Origin: Syntrophotaleaceae bacterium
Lineage (GTDB): Bacteria; Desulfobacterota; Desulfuromonadia; Desulfuromonadales; Syntrophotaleaceae
Reading direction: 5' to 3'
Assembly (NCBI GenBank): GCA_041390365.1
Contig: JAWKQB010000001.1
Location: 186,001-250,000, forward strand
DNA length: 64,000 nucleotides
Below are positions 61,961-64,000 of the stretch, piece by piece; positions within the stretch are counted from its first letter, which is position 1, and every line of letters starts with the position of its first letter. The translations under genes and the position numbers were made by a program. The notes beneath the pieces were generated by a model that worked only from the letters and a program-made list of their open reading frames with translations, did no database searches and had not been told where the DNA came from.

Positions 61961-64000
61961 ATGAATCCAAAGTATTTCAAGCGTGCCCAGCGTAATGACC
62001 GGATCGCCCGCAGAATCATCACTCTTGGCGGTATGGCGGTTATTTTCAGTGTTATCCTGATCCTGTTCCTGATCGCTAAAGTGACCTTCCCGCTCTTTTC
62101 GGCGCCTAAAATACAAGAAGCCACTTTTTTTTCCCTGACTGATTCTGAGGGTGAAGCCACCCTGGCAGCCGCGGTGGACGATTACCTGGAAAATGCGGTG
62201 CTGCTGAAGCGAAGCGGTCTCTTTGCCTTCTACGATCCCAGAGAAGGCCGTCTGGTCCAAAAAATTGCCGTCGAACCTCCTGTCGCCGGCGCAACTGTCG
62301 CGGAGGTTGAGAAGACCGCACCCCTGCGCTTCAACCTGTTATGGAGCAACGGGACGTCGACCCTTGAAGAGGTTTCCTTTACCGCAAGCTTTGGTGACCA
62401 GGGAAAACGAACCTTCGAGCCTCGGGTCACCAGGCTGGGTTATTGGGAGCCACTGTCCAGGCAGACGGCCGGCCGGGTTCTGGTCAGGTCCGATGATGAA
62501 GGCAGCCAGGTTCGCGTCAGTCTGCTGCCAGATCACAGTCTGAGGGTGGAGCAGCAGGCGACCACAACCAGTCTGTTCGGCGAGACCGAGGTGGAAGAGG
62601 AGGTCTCGATTCTGCAGGGCCCGCCCCGGGAAGGGATCACGGCACTCGCCCTGAACAGGGACGGCAGCACGCTGTATGCCGGGACCGACCGGGGCACCCT
62701 GCTGCGCTGGGACCTTTCGGAGCCGGGAGATCCGATTCTGCTCGACCGGCTTCCCGCTTTCTCCGATCAACGGGGCATCACCGCCCTCAGCCTTATGCTG
62801 GGCGAAATATCCCTTGCGGTGGGTGACAGCCGTGGTGGAGTCACGACCTGGTTCCCAGTGGCTTCACCGGCATCAGGGGGAGTGAAACGTCTGCAACTTA
62901 TTCATACCCTGCAAGACCACGACAGTCCCGTCGAAACCCTTATTCCTTCACAACGGGAAAAAAGTCTGTTCAGCGTAGATCGCAACGGCACCGTCCATCT
63001 GGATCACATGACCAGCGAACGCCATCTCCTGACTCTTTTTTCCGGAAAATCGCTGAAGCATCTGGCCGTCTCCGGGCGGGGTACGGGGCTTTTAACAGTT
63101 GATTCCTCCGGTCGGGCGACAACCTGGTGGCTGCACAATCCCCATCCGGAAGTGAGTTGGCGCACCCTTTTCGGCAAGGTCTGGTACGAAAACTATGATG
63201 AGCCGGTCTTTGCCTGGCAATCCTCCTCGGCCAGCGACGATTTTGAACCCAAGCTCAGTCTGACCCCTTTGATCTTCGGCACCATCAAGGGGACCTGCTA
63301 CGCCATGCTTTTCGCCATCCCCCTTGCCCTGTTCGGAGCCATCTATACCAGCCAGTTCGGCAATGATCGTTTGCGGGGGATGATCAAACCGGCGGTAGAA
63401 ATTATGGCGGCCATACCATCCGTCATCATCGGCTTCCTGGCGGCCCTGTGGTTTGCCCCGCTGCTGGAAAAATCCGTGCCGGCTCTGTTCGTTTCGATAC
63501 TTCTGGTTCCCACTTTCCTGCTGGCTGCCATTGTCGCCTGGCAGATGCTGGAGAAACGACCCTTTTTCCGGCGTTTGGGCAGGGGGCATGAATTTCTGCT
63601 GCTGGCGCCGGTCCTGATCGCTGCTGTGGCCTGTGCCGTATTTTTGGGGCCTGTGTTCGAGAACTGGCTTTTCGACGGAAATTTCAAGCTTTGGCTCTTT
63701 GGTGACATGGGGGTGCGTTACGACCCGCGCAACAATATCGTTATCGCTTTCGCCCTCGGCTTCGCGGTTATACCCATCATCTTCACCATCGCCGAAGATT
63801 CCCTCTCCAATGTCCCGCACAGTCTCAAGGCGGCCTCCCTGGCCCTGGGTGCCAGCCGTTGGCAGACCGTCTGGCGGATTATTCTGCCTTCGGCCAGCCC
63901 GGGGATTTTTGCCGGTACCATGATCGGTTTGGGAAGGGCCATCGGTGAAACCATGATCGTGCTCATGGCAACGGGCAACACTCCCATCATGGACTGGAGT
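61961..64000 (+). CDS. pstC: PstC-type phosphate ABC permease with WD40-like insert (runs off the window)
   Basis: At least 680 residues, incomplete at the right edge. After an N-terminal membrane helix (about 24-46) comes a large periplasmic region with beta-propeller-like repeats (ITALALNRDGSTLYAGTDRGTLLRWDL, ALSLMLGEISLAVGDSRGGVTTWF). The permease core begins near 430, with LIFGTIKGTCYAMLFAIPLALFG and LGASRWQTVWRIILPSASPGIFAGTMIGLGRAIGET, the EAA loop. This is the long PstC form. pstA and pstB lie beyond the window. Confidence 0.92.
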   Translation, partial: MNPKYFKRAQRNDRIARRIITLGGMAVIFSVILILFLIAKVTFPLFSAPKIQEATFFSLTDSEGEATLAAAVDDYLENAVLLKRSGLFAFYDPREGRLVQKIAVEPPVAGATVAEVEKTAPLRFNLLWSNGTSTLEEVSFTASFGDQGKRTFEPRVTRLGYWEPLSRQTAGRVLVRSDDEGSQVRVSLLPDHSLRVEQQATTTSLFGETEVEEEVSILQGPPREGITALALNRDGSTLYAGTDRGTLLRWDLSEPGDPILLDRLPAFSDQRGITALSLMLGEISLAVGDSRGGVTTWFPVASPASGGVKRLQLIHTLQDHDSPVETLIPSQREKSLFSVDRNGTVHLDHMTSERHLLTLFSGKSLKHLAVSGRGTGLLTVDSSGRATTWWLHNPHPEVSWRTLFGKVWYENYDEPVFAWQSSSASDDFEPKLSLTPLIFGTIKGTCYAMLFAIPLALFGAIYTSQFGNDRLRGMIKPAVEIMAAIPSVIIGFLAALWFAPLLEKSVPALFVSILLVPTFLLAAIVAWQMLEKRPFFRRLGRGHEFLLLAPVLIAAVACAVFLGPVFENWLFDGNFKLWLFGDMGVRYDPRNNIVIAFALGFAVIPIIFTIAEDSLSNVPHSLKAASLALGASRWQTVWRIILPSASPGIFAGTMIGLGRAIGETMIVLMATGNTPIMDWS

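Overview
The window is a GC-rich bacterial chromosome segment whose gene content fits a Desulfuromonadales/Geobacterales-type organism (Thermodesulfobacteriota). The signs are an outer membrane with porins, Mla, RND and PagL, sigma-54 control, a sensor-rich regulatory layer, an EF-hand-like periplasmic protein beside ExbB/ExbD/TonB, and several families of short-word intergenic repeats. That assignment is inference from gene families. No insertion sequence, CRISPR array, rRNA or phage gene was found.

Left part (1-13.7 kb). larB and larC (nickel-pincer cofactor synthesis) and a P-loop/DRTGG protein lie on the minus strand. A plus-strand cassette follows: a fused double ATPase, an EcfT protein, a membrane protein likely to be the substrate-binding (S) subunit, and a TiaS-like protein. 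Next come a CxxC mini-protein, an Asp/Gly repeat protein and exbB-exbD-tonB. A short KamA-family radical SAM enzyme, a molybdenum-storage-like kinase-fold protein and a 71-residue protein close this part.

Middle part (13.7-34 kb). It holds a protein with two CDP-alcohol phosphatidyltransferase domains, a three-gene minus-strand signalling operon (GAF histidine kinase, response regulator, receiver-PP2C phosphatase), a LuxR/CsgD-like protein without its DNA-binding domain, a secF without secD beside it, ssb, a PagL-like protein, glucokinase, plsC-rnj, ftsK, nfeD-qmcA and plsY-mltG. A broken AbiEii-type gene and tRNA-Pro(CGG) lie at 34-34.7 kb.

Right part (35-64 kb). This is largely an envelope region: an anion-type porin, small secreted and outer-membrane proteins, DUF502, a Cys-rich repeat protein, a sigma-54 activator, an RND efflux operon, a SYLF protein, glycogen phosphorylase, a DUF3313 lipoprotein and an Mla-type lipid transport operon. 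The phosphate system phoB-phoR-pstS-pstC ends the window, with pstC running off the end. PhoB-type direct repeats precede phoB and pstS. Two operon starts on either side of the sigma-54 activator share a tandem upstream site and a sigma-54-like promoter at nearly the same spacing, which suggests a small local envelope regulon.

Intergenic spaces repeatedly hold quasi-palindromes built from short repeated words. Two of them, 40 kb apart, are copies of one element in opposite orientation.
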